A DNA stretch of 64,000 nt from Rhodovastum atsumiense (GTDB lineage Bacteria > Pseudomonadota > Alphaproteobacteria > Acetobacterales > Acetobacteraceae), in contig NZ_OW485601.1 of NCBI RefSeq assembly GCF_937425535.1, positions 5,191,501 to 5,255,500 of the forward strand. Reading direction: 5' to 3'. The notes under the pieces are model-generated. The model saw only the letters and a list, made by a program, of their open reading frames with translations, made no database searches and was not told the origin of the DNA. The position numbers were made by a program, and so were the translations under genes. Numbering within the stretch: position 1 is the stretch's first letter; every line of letters starts with the position of its first letter. Shown piece after piece: positions 44,928 through 53,375 of the stretch.

Positions 44928-45532
44928 GGCGCGGCCTTTCCGGCGGCCGCCTTGGCCACCTTGTTCCACAGGTCCTTGGTGCTGGCCGCGTTGACCAGGG
45001 TGGAAAGCGGGATCAGGCGTTCCAGCACGGCCGGCTCGATGTCATCGGCGATGAACAGGCGCACCGGGTTGGGGTGGCCCTCGAAGACCAGGTTGAAGGT
45101 TTCCATGATCTCGCGTTCCGGCCAGTCGGCGCCACGGAACAGCGGGGTCAGTGACGCAATCGCCCCGCCCTGTGGCACGAAGGCGGTGAGGGTGAGCGTG
45201 TCACCCGCGAGATCGAACTGGTAGGTGATCTCATAGGTGGTTCCGTCCATCGGGGTGCCGCCGAAATTCACCGGCAGCGGGGCGGCGGGCTTCCCTTCTT
45301 CCGGCTCCTGGTCCTCCTCGGCTTCCGGCGCCGGGGGCTGGGCGCCGGTGATCATCGACAGGCGGGCCCCGATCGTCCGCAGCAGTTCGCTCACTTTCGG
45401 CAGGTCGTCCTTGCTGGCCAGGTCGCACCATGCCGCGGTGACACCGTGGCGGTCGGTGCTGGCGGCAAACTGCAGGCCTGCCGGCGCCGCTTCGCGCAAT
45501 TGCAATTCGAGGGCGTCCGGGAAGCGGCTCAT
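44924..45532 (-). CDS. Hydrogenase subunit, NuoC/EchD-like
   Basis: A 202-residue 30-kDa-type subunit. The family core is at the C-terminal half: LTPLFRGADWPEREIMETFN and LVFEGHPNPVRLFI. The middle has an acidic, proline-rich linker (APEAEEDQEPEEGKPAAPLP) that looks specific to this protein. It has ATGA overlaps on both sides. In the complex it sits against the large subunit in the peripheral arm. Confidence 0.9.
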   Translation of the reverse strand: MSRFPDALELQLREAAPAGLQFAASTDRHGVTAAWCDLASKDDLPKVSELLRTIGARLSMITGAQPPAPEAEEDQEPEEGKPAAPLPVNFGGTPMDGTTYEITYQFDLAGDTLTLTAFVPQGGAIASLTPLFRGADWPEREIMETFNLVFEGHPNPVRLFIADDIEPAVLERLIPLSTLVNAASTKDLWNKVAKAAAGKAAP

Positions 45533-46032
45533 GCGCCGGTCCTCCGGCTCTTGAGGAACCTGGCCCGGCACTTCGGGCAGAGTGTGCGCATATGCGCGAC
45601 CTCCTCGGGAACAAGGGGCGGCTTGGCGGCGATCGCCGAGGGAGCCGTGGCCAGCGCCTTGGCGCCGCATTCGGAGCAGGGCTGGTTGGGGATCAGGCCG
45701 TGCTCGACCAGCGTGAACTTCGCCTCCTGCCGATGCGCGAGATGCCAGTCGGCGGACTGCTGGATCGACTTGGTCGGGCAGTGGAACTCGCAATTTCCGC
45801 AAAAGACGCAGGTGTCGTGCCAGCAATCGAAGGTCATGCCCTCCGGTGTCCGCGCGAAGCGGATGGCCCCGGCGGGGCAGACGCGCTCGCAGACGCGGCA
45901 GCCTTCGCAGGAGGCGGCATCGAAGGTGATCCGTCCGCGGAAGCGCTTTGCCGTCGGGGCCGGGCCGAACGGGAAGCTTTCGGTGTATGGGCCATGGCGC
46001 AGGTTGCGGGCGAACAGCGTCAGGAAGTTCAT
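45529..46032 (-). CDS. Hydrogenase Fe-S subunit, NuoI/HycF-like
   Basis: A 167-residue protein with two [4Fe-4S] sites: CEGCRVCERVCPAGAIRF and CVFCGNCEFHCPTKSIQQ. Two additional CxxC pairs (CSECG, CPKCRARF) in the C-terminal 60 residues resemble the extra domain of HycF-type subunits. The start at 46032 (MNFLTLFARNLRHGPYTE) fits the family N-terminus. It carries electrons from the donor to the small subunit. Confidence 0.92.
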   Translation of the reverse strand: MNFLTLFARNLRHGPYTESFPFGPAPTAKRFRGRITFDAASCEGCRVCERVCPAGAIRFARTPEGMTFDCWHDTCVFCGNCEFHCPTKSIQQSADWHLAHRQEAKFTLVEHGLIPNQPCSECGAKALATAPSAIAAKPPLVPEEVAHMRTLCPKCRARFLKSRRTGA

Positions 46033-46042
46033 CGTCGTGTCC

Positions 46043-46480
46043 TCACAACCTCTCACGCCAGATGCCGATGGCCTCGGCGATGCCCTCGATGATGGCCTGT
46101 GGCCGCGGCGGGCAGCCGGGCACGTTCACGTCCACGGGGAAGAACTGGTCGATCGGCGCCATGACGGCATAGCTGTCACGGAAGATGCCGCCGGAGATCG
46201 GGCAGACCCCCACCGCCACGACCACCTTGGGATCGGGCACCTCGTCGAAGACCCGTTGCGCGGCCGTCAGCACGCGGCGTGTCAGCGGCCCGGAGATCAG
46301 CACGATGTCGGCGTGGCGGGGGCTGCCGCAGTACTGGCACCCGAGGCGTTCCACGTCGTAGCGCGGGATCAGCGCGGCGGTCGCCATCTCGACGTCGCAG
46401 CCGTTACAGGATCCCGCATTGATGCGGTAGATCCAGGGCGATTTCGTCGCCATCGTCTTCAGGCGGGTCAGGATGTCCAT
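46043..46480 (-). CDS. Hydrogenase small subunit, NuoB/HycG/EchC-like
   Basis: A 145-residue subunit with the ligands of the proximal [4Fe-4S] cluster: SCNGCDVEM (two Cys), VGVCPISGG and VPGCPPRP. GSPRHADIVLISGPLTRR is the usual loop. The length is typical of group 4 enzymes. It transfers electrons to the NiFe centre of the large subunit. GGGAGG lies before the ATG at 46480. Confidence 0.94.
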   Translation of the reverse strand: MDILTRLKTMATKSPWIYRINAGSCNGCDVEMATAALIPRYDVERLGCQYCGSPRHADIVLISGPLTRRVLTAAQRVFDEVPDPKVVVAVGVCPISGGIFRDSYAVMAPIDQFFPVDVNVPGCPPRPQAIIEGIAEAIGIWRERL

Positions 46481-46493
46481 GACGTGTCCTCCC

Positions 46494-47450
46494 CTAGAGC
46501 GCAACAACGGCGGCCAGGCTCGCTGCCGCGAGCAGCAGGGCCCATTTGAGAAAGAAGGTGAACGCCTGATCGATGCGCATCCGTGCCGCCGAGAGCCGGA
46601 CCACCGTGACCGAGAGCAGCATCAGGGCGGTCATTTCCACCAGCCAGACCAGCAGGCCGGCGATGCCGCCAGGGCCGATCGGCAGGAACAGGGCGATCCC
46701 GAGGTTCAGCACCACGGCGGCCTTCAGCGCCGACATGACCTTGAACAAGGCGAGGGCAGGACCGGAGTATTCCAGCAGGGGCCCTTCCAGCACCTCGGTC
46801 TCGGCCTCCGGCACGTCGAAGGGCACGACGCCGAGATTGGCGGGGAAGAACAGGGCGAAGGCGGCCAGGGCCGGCCACATCACCGGATCGAACAGGTTGG
46901 CGCCATGCGCTCGCTGCCAGGCGACGATGTCCGTGAGGGAGAACGTCACCCAGTGCCCTTCGGCGAAGCCGGTGCGCAGGGCGACGGCGGCCAGCACGAG
47001 CACCAGGGGGGCTTCATAGGCGAGCATCATGACCATCTCGCGCGAGAAGCCGATCGCACCATAGGGCGAGCCGGAGGCCGATCCGGCGAGCATCAGCGCG
47101 ATCCCCGGCACTGCCAGGAGATAGAGCAGCACCAGCAGGTTGCCCAGGGCCGGGGACGGCGTGTAGAGGCCGGCCACCGGAACCATCGCCGCGGCGGCCA
47201 GCAGGGAGACGACCCCCACCAGCGGCGCGCCGAAGAAGACCGCCTCGCAGGCGCTGGTCGGCACCATGCTGCGCTTGAAGCCCAGCTTCACCAGATCGAA
47301 GAAGGGTTGCAGCAGGGGGGGGCCGACCCGGCCCTGCAGCCGGGCCGCGACGCGGCGGTCCACGCCCTTCAGGGCCAGGGCAAGCACCAGGGCGAACAGG
47401 CCGCCAGGAAACACCAGCACCGCCGCGAACGTCGTGAGTTGCATCGACAT
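46494..47450 (-). CDS. Membrane subunit, NuoH/HycD/EchB-like
   Basis: A 318-residue membrane protein with about eight hydrophobic segments. RRVAARLQGRVGPPLLQPFF is the conserved amphipathic loop next to the quinone-like cavity in complex I, and VPFDVPEAETEVLEGPLLEY is the acidic motif facing the peripheral arm. It anchors the hydrogenase and links redox chemistry to the ion-pumping subunit. Confidence 0.94.
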   Translation of the reverse strand: MSMQLTTFAAVLVFPGGLFALVLALALKGVDRRVAARLQGRVGPPLLQPFFDLVKLGFKRSMVPTSACEAVFFGAPLVGVVSLLAAAAMVPVAGLYTPSPALGNLLVLLYLLAVPGIALMLAGSASGSPYGAIGFSREMVMMLAYEAPLVLVLAAVALRTGFAEGHWVTFSLTDIVAWQRAHGANLFDPVMWPALAAFALFFPANLGVVPFDVPEAETEVLEGPLLEYSGPALALFKVMSALKAAVVLNLGIALFLPIGPGGIAGLLVWLVEMTALMLLSVTVVRLSAARMRIDQAFTFFLKWALLLAAASLAAVVAL

Positions 47451-47472
47451 GATCGTTTCTCTCTCAGGCCTG

Positions 47473-50400
47473 TCAGCCCTGCCCGGCCGGTGCGGGCACG
47501 CGCAGGGAACGGATGGCGGCGTCGGGGTCTTCGAAGAGGCTCGCCGCGCCAACCCGCGTGAGATCCGGGGCCAGGGTGGTGACGCCGCAGCTGTGCGGCT
47601 CGCTGCGTACCAGCCCGGCGCGGTGGCCGAGCCGGAGCCAGGGCAGCAGCGCAAGGCCCAGCACCAGCATCAGGAAGGCCAGCAGGCTCGGGTTCCAGCC
47701 ATCGACTCCGGGCAGTCCGCCGAACAGGCGCGCCGCGACAGGGGTAAGCCCCAGTTCGGCCTGGATCCAGGAGATCGGCACCAGCACCAGGCCGGGCAGG
47801 AAGGTGACGGCCAGGCTCGCGAGCGTCAGCAGCCCCATTGGAACCAGCATTCCGATCGGCGCTTCGCGGGCGCTCAGGGTCCTGGCGGTCGGCGTCCCCA
47901 TGAAGGCCACGTGCGCGAACTTCAGCACGGCCGCCAGGGTGAAGAGGCTCGAGACCATCGCCATGACGCCGAGCATCCAATGGCCGGACTGGAAGGCCGC
48001 CTCGAAGATCATCCATTTCGAGCTGAAGCCGTTCAGCGGCGGGATGCCCGAGAGCGACAATCCGGCGAAGAGGAACATGCCGAAGGTCAGCGGCATGCGG
48101 CGGCCGAGCCCGCCCAGTTCGTCCAGCATGGTGGCGTGGCTGTGCACCATCACCGCACCGGCGACCAGGAACAGCGTGTCCTTCAGCAGCATATGGTTGA
48201 CGAGGTGCATCAGGCCGGCGGCGACACCCAGCGATGTGCCGAACGACAGCGCCAGCAGCACGTAGCCGAGCTGGCAGACCGTCGAGTAGATCAGCAGCAG
48301 CTTGATGCCCTTCTGCACCATTGCCATCGCGCCGGCATAGACGATGGTGATGCCGGCAATGACGGAGATCACGGCGAGGAGGGTGGGCTGGCCGCCGATC
48401 ATGCCGCCGAACCGCGCCAGGGCGGCCGCGCCGCCAAAGGCGAAGGACAGCTTCAGCACCGCCCAGGGGCCGCTCTTCAACAGCACGGCCGAGATGTAGC
48501 CGGACACGGGCGTCGGGGCGGCGGCCGGATGCATCTGGTAGTCGATCCGCGCCGGCAGCATTGCCGCCTTCATCACCAGGCCGAGCAGGATTAGCCCGAC
48601 CATCGACCCAGCCGTCAGCGGCGGCAGCGCGGCCAGTGCGGGCGCGATGTCCCCGAGCATGACAGTCCCGGTCCGGGCGGCGAGGCCGGCGACGCCCAGG
48701 AAGAGGAAGCTTGCCCCGATCGTGTTGAACAGGAAGTACTTGAAGCCTTCGCGCCGTGCCTCCTCGGTTTCCTCGTGGATGATGGCCGCCCACAGGGCCC
48801 AGCTGCTCATCAGTTCCCAGAAGGCGAAGAAGGTGAACAGGTCGGGGGCCGTGGTCATGCCGAGCAGGCCGGCGACCATCACGAGGAAGGCGGCGTAGAA
48901 GCGGGGTTGGGCATGGCCATGCGCGAGATACGCCGTGGCATGGGTCATGTTGAGCGCGGCAACGCCGGCAATCAGGGCGGCGAAGCCAACCGAGAGCAGA
49001 TCGCCGTGCCCGGCCTGCAGCAGCACGACACCGAGCGCCACCACGAGGGTCGCCACGGCCAGCCGCCCGGCCCAGGTGACCGAAACCCGGCCGATCGCCA
49101 GCACGCCGATCGCGCCAAGCATGACCAGGCTGGCGCTCAGCGGCCAGGCGGTCACGAGGTTCGGCAGCACCGCCGGGGCCATCCCGCCGCGCAGGGCGAC
49201 GAGCGTGCCGACACGGGCCACGAGATCAATCTGGTATCCGGGGACAAGGCCGCCCAGGAGAATGGCCGCGGCCAGCACGCCCATGGCCACCAGCATCGAG
49301 GCCGGCGCCTCGCGCAGGCCGGTCGGCCCCGCATAGGGGCGATAGAACAGCACGCCGATGACGCGCGTGTAGTAGACGACGCCGATGATCCCGCCGAGCA
49401 GAAGGATCGCGGCAACCGCGTAATCCCCATTGCTGGCTGCGGCGTAGATCATCAGGAACTTGGAGACGAAGCCGGAGAAAGGTGGCAGCCCCATGATGGC
49501 CACGCTGGCGAGCGCGTAGGCGCCGGCGGTCAGCGGCATGACGCGGCCGAGCCCGGCCATGTCTTCAATGCGGCGCAGGCCGGCGCGCAGCAGGAAGGCG
49601 CCCGCCGCATAGAAGAGCAGGATCTTCATGACCGCGTGGTTGGTGACATGCAGCAACGCCGCGTCCGTCGCCAGCGCCGTGCCGATGCCGAGAATTGCGG
49701 CCACTTCGCCGATCTGTGCCAGCGTCGAGAATGCCAGCATCCGCTTCAGTTCGGTTTCAAACAGGGCGCGGATTTCACCATACAGCAGCGTGGCGCAGCC
49801 AAGGATCAGCAGGATGGTGCGCAGGTCGATGGCCTCGGTGGAGAAGCGCGCGAGCGCGCCGATGCCGAAAACCGCATATAGGATCTTCACGAACCCGAAG
49901 ATGCCGGCCTTGGTCAGGATGCCGGAGAGCGGGCCGGACACCGAGGAAGGCGCCTGCGGATGCGCGACCGGCAGCCAGGCATGCAGCGGCACCAGGCCGG
50001 CCTTCACGGCGAAGCCAACGAAGAAGCAGGCGGCGGCCAGGAAGCCCGTCAGCGGCGCAATCCGGTCGATCCCGGCGGCGATCGCGGAGAATTCGAAGGA
50101 GCCGATTCCGGAATGCACCACGAGGATGCCGAACAGCATCACATAGGCACCGGAGGCACACATCAGGAAGTAGATCAGGCCGGCGCGCAGGGCGCTGCGG
50201 GTCTGCTCATGGATGACGAGGAAATAGGAGGTCCAGGTCATCAGCTCCCAATAGACGTAGAAATTCCCCAGCTCATGCGCCGTTGCCAGGCCCAGGAGCG
50301 AGCCGAACATGAGGAAGGCGAAGAAATAATAGCGGTTGGTCCATTCCGCATGGGCCATGTAGCCGAGCGAGTAGATCACCATGACGCAGGCGATGCCGGC

Positions 50401-51258
50401 GAACAGCAGGGCGAACAGCCGGGATGCCGGGTCGAGCGTGTCGTCGACGGCCACCAGGGTCAGGGTGACGACAGCCAGCGCCACCGCCGCGACGTCGCGC
50501 CAGCGCGGCGAGAAGCGGCCGATCGCATAGAGAAGAAAGCCGCCGATATAGGGCACCAGCACGAGGGAGGCCCAGGGCGCCTCGAAGGCCGGCACGGCCG
50601 TGGCGTCGGTCACGCCGGCAAGCCATTCGGCAAGATGCTGCAGCGGCACGGGCCAGAAGCTGATCAGCGCCGTGACACCGGCCAGCACGGCCGCCACCGG
50701 CAGCACCTGCCGTGACACCGGGGCGAGGTCGATGCGCCGCGGCGGCTGCTCGAAGCAGACCCGCTGGATGATCAGCATGTAGTAGACAGCAGCAAGGATC
50801 GTCGCGGCCGTGGCGATGGCGGCGAGTTGCCAATGGCCCTGCTCGATGGCCGCGTAAAGGATCAGGAACTTCGAGTACGATCCCTTGAACGGCGACAGCC
50901 CCATGACGGAGAACATGCCGAAGCCGAACAGGGTCGCGGGCACCGGCATGCGGTGGCCACTGCCTGCAAGGTCGTTCAGGCTGGCGGAGCCGGTGCGGCG
51001 GATCAGGTACCACCCCATCACGACCACCAGGCCGCGCATGACCAGCTGGTAGCCGAGATGCATGAAGGCACCGGTTTCGCCGGCCGGTCCCCCCAGCCCC
51101 AGGCCGATCAGCACATAGCCGACTTCGGCGACAGTCGATACGAGGAGGACGCGCGGCAGGTTCGGCAGGCTTGCGAGTGCTGCAGCCTCGCCGAACAAAA
51201 GAAATATGGTGCCTACCCAGGCCAAGGCCATGGGATCGAGCACACCCATCGAGAGCAT
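47473..51258 (-). CDS. Giant fused antiporter-like subunit (NuoL/M, HycC/HyfB type)
   Basis: A 1261-residue membrane protein joining about two and a half antiporter modules. Residues 30-200 match only the second half of a module (TVAEVGYVLIGLGL, GLSPFKGSYSKF). Residues 230-650 are a full one: WELMTWTSYFLV with Glu338 and GFAVKAGLVPLHAWLPVAHP with Lys419. Residues 700-1200 are another: FFAFWELMSS with Glu815, GLVMKAAMLP with Lys897, then GIPPLNGFSSKW. Proton or sodium pumping is implied. ATG 51258 is chosen for GGAG six bases before. Separate subunits HyfB/D/F or NuoL/M/N are the usual form. Confidence 0.93.
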   Translation of the reverse strand: MLSMGVLDPMALAWVGTIFLLFGEAAALASLPNLPRVLLVSTVAEVGYVLIGLGLGGPAGETGAFMHLGYQLVMRGLVVVMGWYLIRRTGSASLNDLAGSGHRMPVPATLFGFGMFSVMGLSPFKGSYSKFLILYAAIEQGHWQLAAIATAATILAAVYYMLIIQRVCFEQPPRRIDLAPVSRQVLPVAAVLAGVTALISFWPVPLQHLAEWLAGVTDATAVPAFEAPWASLVLVPYIGGFLLYAIGRFSPRWRDVAAVALAVVTLTLVAVDDTLDPASRLFALLFAGIACVMVIYSLGYMAHAEWTNRYYFFAFLMFGSLLGLATAHELGNFYVYWELMTWTSYFLVIHEQTRSALRAGLIYFLMCASGAYVMLFGILVVHSGIGSFEFSAIAAGIDRIAPLTGFLAAACFFVGFAVKAGLVPLHAWLPVAHPQAPSSVSGPLSGILTKAGIFGFVKILYAVFGIGALARFSTEAIDLRTILLILGCATLLYGEIRALFETELKRMLAFSTLAQIGEVAAILGIGTALATDAALLHVTNHAVMKILLFYAAGAFLLRAGLRRIEDMAGLGRVMPLTAGAYALASVAIMGLPPFSGFVSKFLMIYAAASNGDYAVAAILLLGGIIGVVYYTRVIGVLFYRPYAGPTGLREAPASMLVAMGVLAAAILLGGLVPGYQIDLVARVGTLVALRGGMAPAVLPNLVTAWPLSASLVMLGAIGVLAIGRVSVTWAGRLAVATLVVALGVVLLQAGHGDLLSVGFAALIAGVAALNMTHATAYLAHGHAQPRFYAAFLVMVAGLLGMTTAPDLFTFFAFWELMSSWALWAAIIHEETEEARREGFKYFLFNTIGASFLFLGVAGLAARTGTVMLGDIAPALAALPPLTAGSMVGLILLGLVMKAAMLPARIDYQMHPAAAPTPVSGYISAVLLKSGPWAVLKLSFAFGGAAALARFGGMIGGQPTLLAVISVIAGITIVYAGAMAMVQKGIKLLLIYSTVCQLGYVLLALSFGTSLGVAAGLMHLVNHMLLKDTLFLVAGAVMVHSHATMLDELGGLGRRMPLTFGMFLFAGLSLSGIPPLNGFSSKWMIFEAAFQSGHWMLGVMAMVSSLFTLAAVLKFAHVAFMGTPTARTLSAREAPIGMLVPMGLLTLASLAVTFLPGLVLVPISWIQAELGLTPVAARLFGGLPGVDGWNPSLLAFLMLVLGLALLPWLRLGHRAGLVRSEPHSCGVTTLAPDLTRVGAASLFEDPDAAIRSLRVPAPAGQG

Positions 51259-51356
51259 CGGGATCTCCGTCCGGTCACATGGCATCCAGTGCCATCGGGA
51301 CAGTCGCGCGATGGCGGGCCTGGCGCTGTCAGGCTCCCGACAGGTTCACCTTTTTG

Positions 51357-51376
51357 GGTGTCGTCTGGGCGACACC
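51357..51376. promoter_or_regulatory. CRP/FNR-type palindrome TGTCG-N6-CGACA between hypA and the operon
   Basis: GGTGTCG-tctggg-CGACACC is a perfect 7-bp inverted repeat with a 6-bp spacer, the geometry of CRP/FNR-family sites. It lies 99 bp before the operon ATG and 58 bp before hypA, which are divergent. The region's own CRP-fold regulator is the obvious candidate ligand, as an inference. Confidence 0.6.
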
Positions 51377-51433
51377 GACCGGACCGGGGATGCGCTAGGT
51401 CAGGCCCTGCCGGCGAACAGCGGAGACGAAGAG

Positions 51434-51847
51434 ATGCACGAAACAGCCATCGTGCGCGGGCTGATGCGGATCCTGGAACAGAAGGCCGCGGAAAGCGGCA
51501 TTCGCCGGATCGTCTCGGTGCGGCTGAAGGTCGGCCGGCTGCGCGGGCTGGAATCACGCCAGCTTCGCGGCTGCTTCGCGTTGTTCGCCGAGGACACCCT
51601 GGCTGAAGGCGCGCAGTTGATCATCGAGGAGGTGCCGGTGCAGGCGCATTGCCCGGCCTGTGATCGTAGCTGGGTGGCCGCCGCGTACCGGCTGCAATGC
51701 CCCGGATGCGGCGGCACGGAGGCGGAGATCCAGACCGGGCGCGAGCTTTACATCGAAAGCTTCGAGGGAGAGCGCGCCTGCCCGAAGGACCGCACTCCCG
51801 CAGGCGCTTCCCCATTCGGTCGGCGGCATCGCATTACAACTTTGTAA
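51434..51847 (+). CDS. hypA: Hydrogenase nickel maturation protein HypA
   Basis: A 137-residue nickel/zinc protein. MHETAIVRGL gives the N-terminal nickel site (Met-His-Glu), and HCPACDRSW with QCPGCGG gives the structural zinc site. The C-terminal 20 residues (TPAGASPFGRRHRITTL) extend past the usual end. It works with HypB to load nickel in the large subunit. It is divergent from the hydrogenase operon and shares its control region; other hyp genes are not in the window. Confidence 0.94.
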   Translation: MHETAIVRGLMRILEQKAAESGIRRIVSVRLKVGRLRGLESRQLRGCFALFAEDTLAEGAQLIIEEVPVQAHCPACDRSWVAAAYRLQCPGCGGTEAEIQTGRELYIESFEGERACPKDRTPAGASPFGRRHRITTL

Positions 51848-52182
51848 TATATTCCACTTTCCGGGCTCCGTCGCTTTCCGCTGGACCGGAGCGGTTGCGC
51901 GTCCCGGATTCGGCCATGGAGCCTCCTTCGAACGGCGGCGTGACTTGACCGAACCCGTCTGGTGGGCAAACTAATCAGCATGGTGTGGGTGAGTGCGATA
52001 TTCCGGCGCCGGCTGGCGCATGCGGGAAGCCTGATCGCGGGCCTCTAGCCCCAGGTTTGTGGCGGTGCGCGTCCGACGCCCGCCCCAACCTGGGGATGAC
52101 CTCATTTCTGAGACGCATCAAGCGTGGCCGCCCCGCCGCACCGGTTGGGGCGCCTCTGTCACTTGGAAGGACAGAATCCACC
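51848..52182. other. 335-bp intergenic region before the Rnk-like pair
   Basis: No gene is supported here. It contains a CTTGAC box at about 51943 with a weak -10 and a spaced inverted repeat CCCCAGGTT ... AACCTGGGG at about 52049-52096 that could form a leader stem. These may be the promoter and leader of the following two genes. Confidence 0.4.
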
Positions 52183-52776
52183 ATGTCCATACCGTCTTCG
52201 CGGCCCCCCTCAGGGGATCCCGGGCCTGTGGTCCTGCCTGACCTTCCCGCGGACGCCCTGCCGGAACCAGATCCCGACGTGGTGCCTGTCCTGGCTGCGC
52301 CCGACTATTCCTGCCTGAAGGGACTGGCCCGGTCCTGGCGCCATCCGGAGGATCCGGTCAAATGGATGCTCACCGACAAGCTTGGCCGGTGTCGCGTGGT
52401 GCCGCCCGATGCCGTGTCATCGGGCGTGGCAGTCCTGGGGGCCCGGGTGATCTTTGCCGGCGCGGACGGCGTGCCGGAATCCCGCGTTCTGGTGACGCCC
52501 GGGGATGATGCCCGTGAAGGCTTCACTTTATGCGTCACGACACCGGTCGGTGCCGCGTTGCTCGGCGCCTCCGTCGGGCAATCGGTCGAGGCGGCGGAAC
52601 CGGGCGGGCGCCGCGTTGTCCTGTGTGTCCTGGCCGTGCACCACGATCCTGGTCCGCGCCTCACGGTGGGCAGGCCGTCGGACCGCCGCACATGTCGGGG
52701 GAAGGTGAGGCGTGGCGTGACATATCCCCCCGTGCCTCAGGCGAGGCATCGAAACAAGCAGGGAGGAGCTTCATGA
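52183..52776 (+). CDS. GreA/GreB C-terminal-domain (Rnk-like) protein
   Basis: A 197-residue protein. The N-terminal 60 residues are proline/aspartate-rich without a clear fold. Residues 75-165 resemble the FKBP-like C-terminal domain of GreA/GreB/Rnk (GARVIFAGADGVPESRVLVT; CVTTPVGAALLGASVGQSVE). The coiled-coil finger of GreA is absent. It could bind RNA polymerase near the secondary channel as Rnk does. AAGGA lies about 9 bases before ATG 52183. It is overlapped by the next gene (ATGA). Confidence 0.65.
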   Translation: MSIPSSRPPSGDPGPVVLPDLPADALPEPDPDVVPVLAAPDYSCLKGLARSWRHPEDPVKWMLTDKLGRCRVVPPDAVSSGVAVLGARVIFAGADGVPESRVLVTPGDDAREGFTLCVTTPVGAALLGASVGQSVEAAEPGGRRVVLCVLAVHHDPGPRLTVGRPSDRRTCRGKVRRGVTYPPVPQARHRNKQGGAS

Positions 52777-53222
52777 ATGAAACAGCCAGGGCGGACGCCA
52801 TGCGCCCGCCGTTGCTGATGTCGGTCGAGGATCACACCCGGCTGGTGGCCCTGGCAGAGGCCGCGGTGCGGCGCAGTCCGCTGGTCGCTCGCCTGCTGAT
52901 GGAGGAGGTCGACCGTGCCGATGTGGTGCCGGCGGGGCAGATGCCTGCCGGCATCGTGACCGTGGGGTCCGTCGTCGAGTTCGGCGAAGCGAGCACGGGC
53001 GAGACACGGCGGGTTCGCGTGGTGCTCCCGGGCGAGGCCGACATTGCCGCGGGGCGCATTTCGGTGCTGTCCCTGGTTGGGGCCGGGCTGATAGGGCTGG
53101 CGGAGGGGCAGTCGATCGACTGGCCCACCCAGGATGGCCGGATCAGGAGACTCACCGTGCTGTCTGTCGACGCCGCATCATCCGACGCGGCGGAGGCTGG
53201 CACCGCCGCGGTCGTCACATGA
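52773..53222 (+). CDS. Rnk-like regulator (nucleoside diphosphate kinase regulator)
   Basis: A 149-residue Rnk-family protein: an N-terminal helical part (PPLLMSVEDHTRLVALAEAA, ARLLMEEVDRADVV) and a GreA/GreB-like C-terminal domain (VTVGSVVEFGEASTGETRRV, ISVLSLVGAGLIGLAEGQSI). Rnk binds RNA polymerase and affects NDP kinase levels in enterobacteria. It starts inside the last codon of the preceding relative, so two related polymerase-binding proteins are made from one message. Confidence 0.82.
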   Translation: MNETARADAMRPPLLMSVEDHTRLVALAEAAVRRSPLVARLLMEEVDRADVVPAGQMPAGIVTVGSVVEFGEASTGETRRVRVVLPGEADIAAGRISVLSLVGAGLIGLAEGQSIDWPTQDGRIRRLTVLSVDAASSDAAEAGTAAVVT

Positions 53223-53285
53223 CCGGATTTCGGCCGCGCGGACCTTCGGTTTGCGCGGTTTGATCACGCCGCCATTGACCCTCCA

Positions 53286-53323
53286 GTTGGCGCTGAACGA
53301 CCGGATAGCCGTTCAGCGCCAAC
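53286..53323. terminator. Perfect 14-bp hairpin between convergent genes
   Basis: GTTGGCGCTGAACG and CGTTCAGCGCCAAC enclose a 10-nt loop. It lies 63 bp after the Rnk gene and 52 bp from the end of the opposing lipoprotein gene, so it can serve both strands. No T-tract follows in either direction, which makes it an imperfect intrinsic terminator. Confidence 0.65.
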
Positions 53324-53375
53324 GACGAGGCGATGGCGATGATGAGGAAGGGACAGGAGAACCGTCCCGTTGGTG

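Noticed and set aside
43833-51258. Interpretation of the six-subunit membrane cluster as respiratory complex I
   Set aside because: The large subunit has both CxxC nickel motifs, the NuoE/F/G electron-input module is absent, and hypA/hypB are adjacent.
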